Source: Emiliania huxleyi CCMP1516 (Eukaryota > Haptophyta > Isochrysidales > Noelaerhabdaceae). Taken from it: DNA of 64,000 nucleotides. Location: assembly GCF_000372725.1 (NCBI RefSeq), contig NW_005200543.1:147055-211054 (forward strand), written 5' to 3'. Under the pieces are notes generated by a model. That model saw only the letters and a program-made list of their open reading frames with translations. It did no database searches and was not told the origin of the DNA. Made by a program: the position numbers and the translations under genes. Shown in pieces: positions 31,728-42,660 of this stretch (its first letter is position 1; the number at the start of each line of letters is the position of its first letter).

Positions 31728-33125
31728 AACACAGAAGCCCATTAAAGTCGCGAGCGGCAGTCCACCACGAGCCAGCCTGCTGCCGGCTCGCACGGCAGCC
31801 TTTTCCTCTCGACCAGCCTCAACTTCCGTACAGTCAACATTTTGTCGCTGCGTGCTCGTGGTGAGCTGTGGCGGCGGTCGAAGTTCGCCCAGATTCGACG
31901 ACGAGCGCCGAACGATAGTAGTGTCTCTGTTCGCCCTGTGCATGTCAGGCCAGGCTGCAGCAGGGCACTACCATCGTGCTGCCCTGTTGCAGCCTGACTT
32001 TGCCAACTGTGCACAGTCGCCAGAGCACCACCACCGCCCGGCATCGTGTCACGGCGAGCTCCTTCTGCGCCCGCTCGCGAGGCTCTCGCGCTGGCACACT
32101 TTGGACATCTTCTGCTCGCGTTCGGCGAGCTCTTCTCCGCACTCCTGCCACGGCGCCGTCACCACACACCTTCTGGCCGGCCTGAGCCGCGCGGGGTCGC
32201 CGGCGGGGGCAACGTATCGACCTCTCTCTCTGGTGCACCACGGGCCGCGACGGCTGCTGGCAGCAGGCGTGAGGAGGCAGTGTGCCGGCACAGTCGAGCC
32301 GGAGCATCGGGTTCTTGATGCTTGTGAGGTCAAGTTTGACCTTATGTGGTATAATATGCAACAATAATGCTATGCTATCTCCCGGCTTTTTGAGATATGA
32401 TCCCTCAAAGTCGAATTATGGTTTACTGTGTGGTGACCATAGTAGTGTCTGGCATGTTTGCGTTTCTTCAAACGAATCCTTCAAAGTCTCGACAATCACC
32501 AAGCTGCTTATGTGGCACCGCAGAGGCTCCCTTGGGGATGCTTGAGGCCACCCCAACCACTCACGAAGCCGCACTAAGGGAGTATAAAATGAACTCGGGG
32601 GCACGGGACGCGGCACAAACGGGGGGCACAAACGCCAGGCTACAAAGACGGGGAGGCACGTAGTAGACTAGTCTTGTCATAAAAAAGAGGAGACAGATCT
32701 GACCTGGGGGCCGATGTGACCAAGCGCTGGTAGCGTGGTTTTACCTCACACCCATGTGCATGTGCATGTGACGAGGGTGTGGAGTTGGAATTTGCCCTCC
32801 CACACGCACTGCCTAAAAGTCCAACCCACGGAGAGAGACTGGGTTGGTGGGTAACCCAGTACCACTCGCCGTGCCGCGGAGATCTGGAGAACTACCAACT
32901 GTGGTGCCCGCCCTCCACCCACCTCCCCGCGCGGGGCCGCTCCGGGGCGACCCGGGAGCCCTCCAGATGCAGATCTCCCCAGATTACTACAGTATCCTTC
33001 AATCCCTCCAGATCGTAAATCGTAATATCTCCACTGCTGTCTTAAGGTCCGACAAGTTCGGCACCGGGCACCGCCTCGGAATACAAAATGCGCCTGCGGG
33101 CGGACCCTTAGAGTACAGTCTGCAG

Positions 33126-33414
33126 ATCACATATCACCTACCGCGAGCCGTCCCGCACGCGGAGGGAGGCGCTGTTAGCGGCGGAGGAGGCGAAGGCGGC
33201 CGCGCGGGCGGCGGAGAAGGCGGCGCGGGCAGCGGAGGGGGGGAAGGGCGGCGGCAGCGGGCGGCAGTCCCGCGAGGCACGCCGGCGGAAGGGTTCGTCT
33301 TCGCGGGGCGGGGTGCGCACTGCGCGCCGCGAGGATGAGGAGCCTGAGCCAGGGGAGGGTTGGGAAGGGGGGGCGAGGCCGGAGGAGTATGACGGCCTCT
33401 TCGACGGCCCATAA
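33126..33414 (+). CDS. 3' terminal exon of an unrecognised gene
   Basis: The frame opens right after a CTGCAG acceptor at 33120-33125 and closes with TAA at 33412. It encodes YREPSRTRREALLAAEEAKA, a helical Ala/Glu/Lys segment that is a probable coiled coil, a basic RRRKGSSSRGG stretch and an acidic end, EEYDGLFDGP. Such an acidic, aromatic C-terminus is typical of real proteins. No ATG lies in frame and a stop precedes at 33110, so upstream exons must exist but I could not find them in 32-33 kb. Confidence 0.45.
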
Positions 33415-33454
33415 GGGGCCGTTGTCTGCTGTGCCTTTTGTGGTGCTAGTTCGT

Positions 33455-33493
33455 GCCAGTCTGCTGTGAGAGGGGCTTGCGTTGTAGAATTCT
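33455..33493 (+). promoter_or_regulatory. Shared leader motif upstream of 33538
   Basis: TGCCAGTCTGCTGTGAGAGG then GGCTTG and GAATTCTT, 45-80 bases before the ATG. Same arrangement as at 251-292, 48661-48712 and 54616-54660. Confidence 0.45.
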
Positions 33494-33537
33494 TCTTCGT
33501 GCGCCACATCAGCGCTGCCCTTGTGAGTTTGCAGGCG

Positions 33538-36081
33538 ATGCTCTCCACTCTGCTTGCCTCGGCGCTGGCCGCGGCGCCCGAGAAGGTGCTGCTCACGATG
33601 CGCACCTCACTCGCGAAAGACGACCTCGCCGCCGCCATATCGGCCGGGAAGACGGCGCTCCAGTCGTGCTCCGCCGACAAGGCGAGAGCTGCCCACGGCT
33701 TGCCGCTCTTCTCCCTGCCACCTCTCCAGTTCCTATGACAAGCATTCCGCTCTCGGTCCACACCGCTGCCACGCTCATCGATCACCACTTCGCTGTGGCC
33801 ATCTCACCTCCGCCCCTGTTCACGCATCCTCTCGCGCCGGCGCAAGGCGTCCGAGGCGCCGCTGCACCGCGTGCTGAACGCGTCGGTGCACGGGATCGAG
33901 CGGAAGCAGCAGCTGCTCAGCGCGACTCCGAAGCCCATGCCGAAGCTCGAAAAGGCGCTGAAGAGCGCCGGCAAGAAGCTGAAGGCCGTGAAGGACGAGT
34001 TTGACGGCGAGGAGCTGCTCTCCAAGGACGACAAGGCGACAATCGCCAAGGCCGAGGCGGCGGAGAGGGCCGCGCGGCTCGCGATCGACGAAGCCAAGGT
34101 GGTCGAGCGGGTCAAGGCGGGGCGCGGCATGAGCGCGCTCCCCTTCTCGTCGCTGCTGGCGTCGCTGCGCGCAGGGCCGCACGCGGGCAGGCTGACGGTC
34201 CTCTCGGAGGCGCCGCTCGTGGTGACGGTGGACGACTTTCTGGGCGCCGCTGGGAAAGAGGCGCTCGCCGACCTGCCCGCCGTGCTCGACAGCCTGGCGC
34301 ACGAGGAGGAGGGCAGCCCGCAGCTGTGCCTCGGAGACGCGCCCGACAAGGCGGTCACGAAGAAGGTGGAGGAGGCGATCAAGGAGGCAAAGAAGGCGGC
34401 GTCGAAAGGCAACGGACGCGAGAAGCGGGAGACGCATTCTTGTGCTTGCGGCTGTCTCCGACCGTATTCCGCGGCATTCGTTGCATCGTAGCGTGTGCTC
34501 ACGCGGGGGTCTGAACACCCTGCACGAGACCGCACTCCCGCCCCTGATGTCCAAGTCGGTGTACGACGTAGGCAAGGCCCACTGCAACGCCACCGCCGCC
34601 CTCGTCTCTATCGCCGCAAACTACAGCGAGGCGGGCGGCGGAGGGCCGCCCGGCAGCGCGCCCGACAGCGGCTGCGGCCCGCTCACGCCCGCGCTGGACG
34701 CGGCTCTGACCCAGCGCGACGCGGTGGGGAGGACCCTCGGCGCTTCCGAGTCGCCCCTCCGCCCGTCGCTGCTCATGCCTCGCCCCGTGAGCAGGCTTGG
34801 ATGATCATTGGCGCAAACAAGGCGGCCGACTTGCTCGACGCCGCCATCAGCGGCGTGGTGGGCTTCACGGCGCAGGACGCAGAGGCGGCGTTTGCGCAGG
34901 TGGAGGAGAGGATGGTGGAGCGGGACGACCCGGCGACGGTGGAGGTGCGCGCCCCAGGGGGGAGGGGGCGCTGACGTGCGAGCGGCGTCTCTTCACACCT
35001 CCAGCTGCAAGCAGGTCCCGCCCGAGTGGGACGAGGAGGAGGACGGCGAGTGGGAGCCGAGCAAGCTTCCGGGCGAGCCGCCCGAGGCGCAGGTCACAAA
35101 AGCCATCGGCCGAATGCGAATCACTCATCCGTAGCGGACCAGCGAAGGCGAGTCGTACGAGGCGGCCCTGGCGAAGGTGGTGCAGCTGAGCGCGGCGGAC
35201 GCGTCGCCGCCCGGCCTCGGGCTCGCCTACGCCTACTCCTCCTCGCCCGAGATTCTGCGGCACCCGCCCCGCGGCGGGTGGGTGTTGCACGCCGTGCAGA
35301 GGCGCCGTCCACAGCGCTGCGGTGTGTGAGCAGGTACCGCGCCGCGACCGGCGGAGGGCGCAAGCTCGCGCTGGAGTGCGACGACTTTGCCAGCGAGTCG
35401 CCGGTGTCTGCCGTGCTCGGCGCGCACCTGTACGCGACGACCGTGCCAAAGGGCAAGGGCGGCGAGGACACCCTCCCCGCGCCTTGAGATTACCCGAGAT
35501 AACCCGAGATTGCCCGAGGCTAGGCAAGGGCGGCGAGGACACCTTCCCCGCGCTCGGTGTGAGCGTGCGCCCCGAGGCGGGGCGGTTGTTGCTCTTCGAG
35601 GTTGCGATGCCGGACGGCGGGTGCGGCCGTAGAGATGGAGCCGAGAGGTAGCCGAGAGCTCTGCTCCTTTTCTCGACGTGGATGGGCTTTCGTCACCGCC
35701 CGCGCTGGGACGACCCTCTCGAGGCCGGTATTGCGTTCACGCGCACCGCTGCGCCACAGGTGCGACCCCGCCTCCGCAGCCGCTTCGGCGCCCCTCAAGC
35801 CGGGCGGCGCCGACAAGCTGCTCCTCAGCAAGCGGTTCTACTCGGCCCCCGCCTTTGACCGCGGCGCAAACAATGCCGAGACGCCGCAGCAGCCGCCGCG
35901 CAAAGTGCTCTGCGACGCGGAGAACGGCTGCCAGCGCCGCGCGCCCGCCGGCCGGCCCGTGAACGGCGTCTCTTCACACCCTCAGCTGTGAACAGGCTGC
36001 CAGCGCCGCGAGCCCGCCGGCCGGCCGCAGCAAGGCGCGGCCGTGCAGGCGGCGCACTCGTACAAGGCGCCGCCGCAGTGA
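33538..36081 (+). CDS. 2OG-oxygenase-like protein, probably inactive
   Basis: Ten exons: 33538-33681, 33847-34424, 34492-34741, 34795-34944, 35015-35092, 35135-35277, 35334-35452, 35524-35620, 35760-35926, 35996-36081; 603 residues. A Lys/Ala-rich helical N-terminal half is followed by PPEWDEEEDGEWEP, recalling the acidic repeats of calnexin-type proteins, then a prolyl-hydroxylase-like jelly roll: GGEDTFPALGVSVRPEAGRL, LLF, and DKLLLSKRFYS. The usual iron ligands look lost: the HxD position reads ECD in LALECDDF and the distal His position reads Ser in AASAPLKP. Five introns are GC-AG; introns 7 and 9 start with 30-31 base near copies of the following exon. Intron 5 is only 42 bases and contains an in-frame TAG, so it must be removed. 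ATG 33538 follows a GCAGGCG acceptor-like site. Confidence 0.7.
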
Positions 36082-36619
36082 GGCTGTCTCGCAACCAGCC
36101 GACGGGCGGAGGGGCGGAGGGCCGTGGCCGCCTTTCCGGGAGACCCCGCAGCTCGCGCCGATCGCCGACCCTCGACTGCCGCCGCGAGCGGAGCGATCTA
36201 TGTAGGGGCATGCGCCAGCGGCCGGCAATCTGTTGCGCGGCTCGCGTGCTGAGGTGCCGCGGCAGAGGGGCGTGAGGGCGATGCGTGCGAGCCGACGTGC
36301 CGCCGCGCTCCCTCTTGAGTGCGGTCTGAGGGGTCATGCGCCATCCAACGTCCTTCCCACCCTCGGACACCGAGCCCCTCTAATGAAGAGCTCCGTCTGA
36401 GTGACGTGTGGCGTGTGTTTAGAGTCATGGGAATAGCGTTAGACCCCAAAAGGATGAAGAAGAGGGACGTCGCCGATTCGCCTCCAAGGCGTGACAGCAA
36501 TCAGCAACCGCCGACATTTTGGGAAGGTGCGCTGAAGGTAGCGCCCAAGCACTGGCACTCCGCTCAAATCTGCAGACCAACTCGCACCCGATCGCCCACG
36601 CCCGCAGGAAGTCCTCGCC
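36082..36619. other. Spacer
   Basis: No gene supported. Near 36503 the stretch CAACCGCCGACATTT repeats a motif found at 22829. It should hold the promoter of the Cys-rich gene. Confidence 0.4.
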
Positions 36620-37586
36620 ATGCTCTTCACGGTCACCGCCCTCCTCGGCTTCTCATCGACGCCGGGCTCGATCGAAGGGTGCTTCAACTACTACACTGGC
36701 TCCTGCCAGGGCTGCGGCGAGCCGGACGGTGCAGCCAAGCCGGACACCACGGGTCTGGCGGCATGCCAACCTTCTACACCGGCGAGGGCGACTACTGCGC
36801 ACACTGCCCCGGCAAGCAGGGCTGCTGGGACGGAGCGTTCTGCGGCGCCCTTCGCCCCTCGGGGATCGACACCATGTGCGCCAAGGAGCATTGCACCTGC
36901 GTCACCGAGGACAAGTGCGTCGCAAACTCGCCCGCCTACGTGCCGTGCGATGCATGCGGCGCCGACGGAGACCCGGACCTGAAGGAGCTCCCGCAACCCG
37001 ACGGCCCGGACGCGATGAAGGGCTGCTTCAACGCCTTCTCCGGCCAGTGCACCGGATGTGGCCGTCCGCGCTCTTGCCCCGACTACAACAACGCGGACCT
37101 GACGGACCCGATGGGCTTCCCCTACTTCTACACCGGCAGTTCGGCCTTCTGCTCCCACTGCCCCGACTCGCAGGGCTGCTGGGACGGAGACTTCGCAGGC
37201 GGCCCCGAGCACTGCACCTGCGTCACCGACCCCACCGAGTGCGTGCCCGACACGCCGCGCTTCTCCGAGTGCAAGGCTTGCGGCGCCGACGAGGACCTGC
37301 CGATGCAGTCCCTCCCCCTCGGGCCGGACTCCAACAGCTGCCTGATCGGTGCAGCGCGACGACCCATACTCCCAGACGCCTGTCTCCTCCGCCCTAAACC
37401 ACGCCGTCTTGACCCGCCGTCTGTCTCGCGCAGGCTGCTACCACATGGCGGGGTACCCCGACGCCGACAGCACCCACCAGTGCGAGTGCGGCCAAGCGGC
37501 ATACGACGCGTGCAGCCCTTTGTGGAAGTCCGAGGCGTGCGAGTCGTGCTGCGCCGACCCCGCTGAGGCCACCTTCATTAAACAAA
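36620..37586 (+). pseudogene. Cys-rich secreted protein gene, frameshifted and 3'-disrupted
   Basis: ATG at 36620 (MLFTVTALLGFSSTPGSIEG, signal-peptide-like). Two homologous modules follow: NYYTGSCQGCG...FYTGEGDYCAHCPGKQGCWD and NAFSGQCTGCG...FYTGSSAFCSHCPDSQGCWD, each ending CTCVT...CGAD, then a last exon with CYHMAGYPDADSTHQCECG. The first module changes frame between about 36740 and 36775, so an indel or error exists. A GT-AG intron (37349-37433) joins the last exon (from 37434). That exon has no stop of its own: at 37587 it runs into a minus-strand leader-motif copy and onward in frame into the gag-like repeat, so the native 3' end seems replaced. Extracellular location is inferred. Confidence 0.6.
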
Positions 37587-37810
37587 AGAACTCTCTCTCA
37601 CAGCAGACAGGCTCGACACAGGTGCGAACTCCCGCGAAGAATCGAGAAGGGAACTTGAGATTGGCCTGCGCCGCATTTAGATATAGTGTCCAGTGGTCGA
37701 ATTGTGTCGGCGGGCCGAGTGTCGTTTCGCCTCTGTCGTTGGTCCTGGGATCCGGGTCAGCGTGGTTGTGGGAGAGCCCTGCAATCGGCCTGCGCGCGGC
37801 GCGCGGGCCC

Positions 37811-39466
37811 ATGTCTATGAACAAAACCACCCATACAGCGAGTTCGCACGGAGCGAGTCCGCGGGTGGAAATCCACCCTCCAGTGGAGAGAGCAGCGCCC
37901 ATGTCAGGGGACGCGCCTCCTCCTGTTGGCCCCTTGCGAGAGGAGTCCTGGGGAAGCGCATCGTCGGGGGACGACGGTGTGATGAGCAACGCAACTTCCG
38001 GGTCTAACGACCCGGGCTGGCCCGAGCCGCACCCTCAGGGGGCGCACGGGCATGACCAACCCCAAGGGTTAGATGCAGCGGCATGGGCTGCGGCATCGCC
38101 CGTGGGTTCCCAATCGGCGGGAGCCCTGGGGAGCGCGTCGACGGGAAACGTCGAGGCGGACCATACATCCTACCAGCCCAACGGCTCGGGCGGACTCGTC
38201 GAAGCGGACCCATGGGGGGCGTATCTCGAGACCGACCGAGGGCTGGACACAGCGGCATGGGCTGCGAGATCGGCCGTGGGTTCCCCATTGTGGGGAGCCC
38301 CAGGGAACGCACCGGCGGGAGACGCCGAGGCAAACTACACAACCATGGGGTCAGACGACCCACCGAGGGCATGGGCCCCCGGAGCACCGGATCGTGACGA
38401 CAGCGCGAGCGTCGCGAGCCAAGTCAGGATCCACACTGCAGGGGCGCACGCTCCTGTAGGCATGCACGTGGCATACGACGCCAAGGAGGCCCTCGGCGCG
38501 GGTCACGACCCCCGCCACGAGCCACGAGGTCACGGCACGCAGTGGTACTACGACGCGCGGTGGCACTTCGCGCCACCGCCAAGCGACAAGGCGTACGGTG
38601 CACCCGGCGAGGGTGCCCTCGAGGGGGAGCGGTCGCGACTGCAGAGCCGAGCGCTCCTGACGCCGGCTGCCCTGGACGGCGGTGTCCAGGCGGGCGCCGC
38701 GCCCGGGGCACGTGCCCTCCGCACGTGCAAGCCCCCGGCGTTGCACGAGGTGCACAAGCACGTCGCACGGTGCGACTCGTCGACCCCACCGCAGCGGACT
38801 GTGGGAAAGGAGGCAGACACGGAAGGCGGTCTTCCCTCAGACAAGGGAGATTGCTACGTCGCCCTGGACGGCACGTCCCTCGGGCCCGAGAGGCGGGCGG
38901 ACCGCGCCGAGCTCACGGAGATGCAAGCGGAGTTCGAGCACATCCGCGCGCAGGTCCGGACCCTGCGGGACAAGGCACGAGCACGAGCCCTCGAGCAGGA
39001 GGCAAGCAACCTCTTCGACGAGATAGAGAGCGACACCGAGCACCCCGAGCTCTCCGTCATCAGGGCCGCCCTGGCGGCGGCGGCGGCCCGTCAGGAGCAG
39101 GGCCGCCCCGGGGACGTTGGGGACCCCGCCGCAAACCCCGTGCACCACCCTTCCAGCGGGCGAGTCACCCGGCCCCGCGCGACCGAGCAATCAGCGCCTC
39201 CGAGCGCGGCCGCGCGCACCGCCGGTAGGAAGACCGACGGGCCGCTCTACGGCGCGGCGGCCCCCGGTGGCGGCGGCCGGCTGCACCCCCACCCCGAAGC
39301 CGGCCCCCGCCGTGCGCCTTCCGCACCCCTCGGGCTTCAATGCCACCCATCCGGTACCCCGCCCCGCGACACGCGTGCTATAAAAAGAGAAAGAAAGACG
39401 GCGATGGGAGTTTTAGCCTTACTTTATTCGCCGTCGTCTCCTTGCGCTGCGCAGCAGGGTGCGTAG
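37811..39466 (+). mobile_element. Gag-like repeat protein of a dispersed element
   Basis: From ATG at 37811 (MSMNKTTHTASSHGASP) the frame runs 551 residues without recognised domain. It is Gly/Ala/Asp/Pro-rich with an internal duplication of about 60 residues (GLDAAAWAAASPVGS and GLDTAAWAARSAVGS blocks), then a charged helical stretch (MQAEFEHIRAQVRTLRDKAR), then a Pro/Arg-rich end. The second part recurs at 3470-4143. Structural-protein-like composition and dispersal suggest a retroelement gag, but no zinc knuckle, protease, integrase or reverse transcriptase follows. An AATAAA is present on the minus strand near 39427, and TATAAAAAGAG at 39380 may be unrelated. Confidence 0.5.
38693..39370 (+). 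repeat. Region shared with 3470-4143
   Basis: About 670 bases, present in opposite orientation 35 kb away. Translated identity is high over about 210 residues, with scattered substitutions and one short indel near GAGCAGGGCCGCCCC. Confidence 0.75.
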
Positions 39467-39624
39467 TTCGGGCCCACCTCCGCCACGCTGTCCAGCACGT
39501 GGTCGTGGACGGCGCTCGGATACGCAACGGTGGCATAAGGTGAATGATAACGCCGGCTGGAGCGCAGGCTGCGCAGGCTTGCCAGCAATTGGTCCCTTGG
39601 CAAGCGCGAATAGGTCACTGCGTT

Positions 39625-39690
39625 AGGCACTTGGAGCACTTGGAGTGCAGTCAGTAACCGCACATCCAGGGCCGGGGAACTGTAGGCAAT
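39625..39690 (+). repeat. Short dispersed repeat, copy 2
   Basis: CTTGGAGCACTTGGAGTGCA then GTCAGTAACCGCACATCCAG. Same element as 11122-11192 (minus) and 44688-44752. Confidence 0.75.
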
Positions 39691-40211
39691 GTTTTTTTGT
39701 TTGGCCCTTTTAAAACTGTACCCCACAACCGACCGCCTTTCGCCGCCGGCCTTTGCCTCAGGATACCATGCACTTCGTCCGCTCGCCGCGCCGCATTGCG
39801 CCCGATATGCCGCCGCGAGCTGCACGTCTAGACCCCCGCGCCTATTGCTCACGGAACCCGCCGCCCTCTCACCTCCCCGCCACGCGATGCGCCCTCGCTC
39901 GCTGCGCGGGTGACTGCACCCCTCTCAGCCTCACAACACCTGCCTACTCCCGCTCGCAGGTACAGCCGCTGCCATCGAGGAAGCCGCGAGACGCGTCCGC
40001 TGCTGCCCATTCCCCAACCCTTGTCACGCGCGAGCCCAACCCGACAGCCCTCCCTCTCTGCGAGCAAGAGAGCGACTCGGCACCCGCTCTCCACACTGGG
40101 CTCTCCGGCTCGCTCTCTCTTCCCATTCAGCATGCACATGCTCTTGATCAGCGCCAGTCTACCTACCGGAGTCTAATTTCTTTATCCGCGCTCGCAGGGA
40201 AACTCGCTAGA

Positions 40212-40409
40212 ATGGGTTGCGGAGGCTCGAAGCCCACCGACATGCGGGGCACGACATCGGCTTCCGGCCCTGCATCGACTGTGACACCGGAGCTGGAAAA
40301 GCTGCCGGTGGAGCCTGCGGTTGCTGTGAGGTTGCGTGGTGGCATTGGGCAAAATGTGTGCAGGTTCAACGAAACCTGCAACTCCGAGGCCGCGCGTATT
40401 AGGCTGTAG
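40212..40409 (+). CDS. Small protein with N-myristoylation signal
   Basis: ATG at 40212 follows a CGCTCGCAG acceptor by 14 bases. The 65-residue frame starts MGCGGSKPTDMRG: Gly2, Cys3 and Ser6-Lys7 form a classical myristoylation plus palmitoylation signal, so a membrane-anchored product is expected. The rest (TPELEKLPVEPAVAVRL) is unremarkable. It may be only the first exon, since a GT-rich site follows near 40330. Confidence 0.5.
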   Translation: MGCGGSKPTDMRGTTSASGPASTVTPELEKLPVEPAVAVRLRGGIGQNVCRFNETCNSEAARIRL

Positions 40410-40670
40410 TCCGCGGGCTATAATCCGCGTATTAGCGGGACGTGCGTGGTGGCTGGTGCGTCTGACGAGGGAACCGAGGGTGTCTGAGGACTGAGCTCTG
40501 AGTCTGACTAGTGTGTAGTGACTTTAAATAACTTTGAAGTAGTGACTTAAATAACTTTAGAGCTAGTGCCCCCGCCCCCGCCCCCGCCCAAAAGATAGCG
40601 ATTAGCGTCTCGTCTCGCCACGACGCCCCACGCCTCGCAGCACCTCGCCCCCGATGTCCAGACGCCTGCG

Positions 40671-41125
40671 CTAGTAGTCGTTGGGCCGGATCCACTGCGT
40701 CGGCTCGCTCCGGTGCCCACGTTGTTAAAGTAGTCGCGCCCGTCGGGCGCCACCCCCTTCTGCCAGCCCTCCGGCACTCCCTGCTCTGGCTTGGCCTGCG
40801 GCATCGGCGCCGGCCCCGCCTCTGCCGGCGGCGCCGAGGCCCCGCCGCTCGGGCGGCTGCTGCCGCAGCTCTTCTTCTTGGTGCGGCGCACAGCCGGCAC
40901 CTCCTCCGCCTCGCGCTGCTGCTCCTCGGCGGCGGCGGCCTGAGAGGGAGCGCGGACAGAGGCCGAGGTGAGGTGCGCCTGCAGTTGCCGCCACCAGAGC
41001 CCCGCCTTTGTCGACAAACAGGTTGAGCAAAATTTCCGCGAAGAAGCGCCGCCGGCGGCACGCCGGGATGAATCCGGACGGATCCAATTGTTCAGAACCG
41101 CGACGGCGAGCCGCCGCGGGCCCAC
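40671..41125 (-). CDS. WW-domain protein, frameshifted in the domain
   Basis: The minus strand encodes KAGLWWRQLQAHL, a Glu/Arg-rich helix (AAAAEEQQREAEEVPAVRRT), KKKSCGSS, and then a WW domain: VPEGWQKGVAPDGRDYFNNV. The end of the domain (EPTQWIRPNDY, stop at 40671) is in another frame, needing a 2-base deletion or 1-base insertion near GGCACCGGAGC. Either a disabled gene or a sequence error. No in-frame ATG was found; the start lies upstream of about 41125 or in another exon. WW domains bind Pro-rich ligands, often in splicing or transcription proteins. Confidence 0.5.
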
Positions 41126-42660
41126 AGGAGGGCTCGGAGCCGCGGCACCGGTCCGCTACGCGCGGTCTTCCGCGGGGGGAGCTTCGTCGACGGGTGCGGG
41201 ACCGCGGCGCGGCTGGTGCTGCGGCGAGGCCTCCGGCTGTTTGCGGCGGGCGGCTTGCTGCTCGCTGCATGGCGAAAACCTCGTCTCGTCACACGCCAAG
41301 AGCTTATGCTCTGGCGAGATGTGAGGCGCATGCGCCCAGGAGGGGAGGGCGCATGCGTAACGACGCTGCTAGAGATGCCTTTCGGGGCCCAGAGATAAAA
41401 CTTCTGATGCCATGCATGACCTAGTAGTGTCCCCAGCTATGAGTGTGCCCACGTTTGAGCCAGGTGTGGTGTGGGTGCGAGAATAGCTCCGCCGTTCATG
41501 GAGGCAACCGATGCGAGTCGACTGGTGTGTCGTCGTGGTTTCGTATCAAGAATACTCACTCACTCACTCACACCGCGCCGCCCAGCGGGGCGAGAGCACC
41601 AGCCTACAACCTGCCGACATGGCAGTTGCGATGGCGCTTTGTTTTAGGAAGGTGAAGAACAGCCAGGCTCGGATTGGACACCAACGCGGTATGGGCTGGT
41701 AAAGACGGGGAACTAATAAAAGACGGGGAACCGACACAAGGCCGTATGTCCATCGGGGCTCGGCCACAATCAAGCCGGGCCCCTCGAAGCCGACGGCCAC
41801 AAAACTCTGCAACAGGAATGGAGCCACCTTCGGCGAGTGCATCGGCGGATACCGGGCTCTGATAGATGCGGAACGCGGCCAAGTCGGGATGGCGGCCGGG
41901 GGCGGCCACACTCTCCCGGATACAACGTCTCGCTCAGGTGAGCATGGGTACAGCGGTCGGCGCGAAGCAGAGGCAAGACGGACGACAACGCCCTGAGCCC
42001 GAGGATCAACCACGGAGGGCGGGTGTTCCCAGACTGCAGAGTCTCCGTGACAGCGAGACGGCCATCCAGCAGATGCTACGGGAGGTTGATGCATCTCCGG
42101 CGAGGTATAGGTAAGGTAAGGTAAAGCCGCAAGGTAAACTTCTCCACACACACGAGGTGGTGGGGCAGGGGGGGGCAACCCTCGCGTCTCCACGTCTAAC
42201 GACAGGAGCCCCACGGCATTCAAAGTGCAAGGCCCGGTGCGCGTGGGTGAGCGGTGTGTGTGTGCGTGTGTGTGTGTGTGTGTGTGCGGTGTGTCTCCGG
42301 CGACGGGCGCTCGACGCGGGCATCTCGATGCTCTATCCACACGTCACACGAGCGTGACTCGCCACTCCCCACGACCTCCACGACCTCCACGACCGCCGAA
42401 AAGTTCGCTCTGCCCCAAACATAAATCGTCTCACTAGTTACATACATACTTTAACGACGTGTTGCTCTCCAACGTCCAAGCCCTATATAGGGTGTAGGGA
42501 TCGCTTGCACCCGGCTGCGGCTCGCCTGCGTAGCGGGTGCCCGCGCTGCCGGGGTCGCAATCCCACTCCGCTGCCGCACCAGAGGCACGCTCGAGAGACG
42601 GCGAGGATAAAGAAACGCAGCCCGTGCGAGACCGCCCCCCGGCCTCGCACACCTCTGCCA
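41126..42660. other. Spacer with microsatellite
   Basis: No supported gene. Contains a CTCACTCACTCACTCAC run near 41557, a GGTAAGGTAAGGTAAAG run near 42110, and a TG repeat at 42252-42296. Confidence 0.4.
42252..42296 (+). repeat. (TG)n microsatellite
   Basis: About 20 TG units with CG interruptions. Confidence 0.85.

Larger units (their letters stand above)
30797..33125. other. Long spacer with palindromes, no supported gene
   Basis: Lower GC than its surroundings, especially 32330-32700. A plus-strand frame at 31225-31563 (WPARGIGGFWATNSA, ATLMLRADPSYPTVALF) and minus frame 30949-31569 overlap there; neither is convincing. Perfect or near-perfect inverted repeats occur near 31208-31245, 31704-31727 and 31951-31995. 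The 5' exons of the gene ending at 33414 should lie in the right-hand part. Confidence 0.4.

Noticed and set aside
36319-37566. Single 415-residue protein beginning at 36319
   Set aside because: The first 130 residues lack protein character and the signal-peptide ATG at 36620 is in another frame; a frameshift in the Cys-rich gene explains the fusion.
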